DNA of 5,465 nt from Clostridia bacterium (GTDB lineage Bacteria > Bacillota > Clostridia > Lachnospirales > WQUN01): the NCBI GenBank assembly GCA_025997155.1, contig BNUF01000163.1, forward strand, positions 1 through 5,465. Direction: 5' to 3'. Of this stretch, positions 5,461 to 5,465 are shown in pieces. Positions within the stretch are counted from its first letter, which is position 1. Every line of letters begins with the position of its first letter. Made by a program: the position numbers and the translations under genes. The notes under the pieces were generated by a model, which worked only from the letters and a program-made list of their open reading frames with translations, had not been told where the DNA came from and did not search any database.

Positions 5461-5465
5461 ATGTA
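5461..5465 (+). CDS. Possible start of the next gene, cut by the window end
   Basis: ATG at 5461-5463 is preceded by AAAAGGCGAG (5444-5453), a plausible Shine-Dalgarno 7 nt upstream. Only five bases are visible, so the product cannot be named. In the usual order it would be a tail-completion or tail gene; if the head module is duplicated it could be a second scaffold gene. Confidence 0.3.

Overview
The window is a stretch of the head (capsid) assembly module of a tailed siphovirus-type phage, most likely a prophage of a low-to-mid GC Bacillota/Clostridia host. This rests on gene order, protein families, Shine-Dalgarno sites of the GGAGG type and frequent TTG/GTG starts. All supported genes are on the + strand and tightly packed. 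No integrase, lysis, replication or tail gene is present, so host and lifestyle are inferences.

Layout. 2-847 is the 3' part of a portal gene, broken by two small indels. 859-1973 is a MuF-like minor capsid gene whose N-terminus has a frameshift and probable short deletion near 970-985. Its C-terminus, just after the CxxC...PWEGK segment, switches to an unrelated AT-rich domain with an HExxE motif that resembles polymorphic-toxin tails. 1975-2217 is a small gene in the position of an immunity gene, followed by an intrinsic terminator (2242-2264). A near-consensus extended -10 promoter (1548-1576) lies at the start of the AT-rich part, so 1548-2264 reads like a self-contained cassette. Next come a small unknown gene (2289-2498), a GP20-like scaffold (2503-2892), an unusual array of 11-bp repeats (2885-2937), the HK97-fold major capsid protein (2953-3933), a small unknown protein (3939-4124), a head-tail connector (4165-4515) and a head-closure protein (4512-4826).

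The most striking observation is at 4823-5353. This ORF is the missing C-terminal half of a MuF-like minor capsid protein (HPNCGH motif plus a long basic helix). It begins almost exactly where the upstream minor capsid gene stops resembling its family. The two halves of one conserved Cys/His motif are therefore encoded about 3.4 kb apart, separated by the toxin-like tail, the candidate immunity gene and the whole scaffold-capsid-connector block. This resembles the displaced or orphan C-terminal modules of polymorphic toxin systems, but a decayed prophage or a misassembly must be excluded.

How the genes would work together: portal and MuF protein form the DNA entry vertex; scaffold and major capsid build the procapsid; the connector and head-closure proteins seal the vertex after packaging. 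The toxin-like tail would travel with the MuF protein, and the small downstream gene would protect the lysogen. With portal and MuF both damaged, the module as written is unlikely to make infectious particles. The scaffold, capsid and connector genes look intact.
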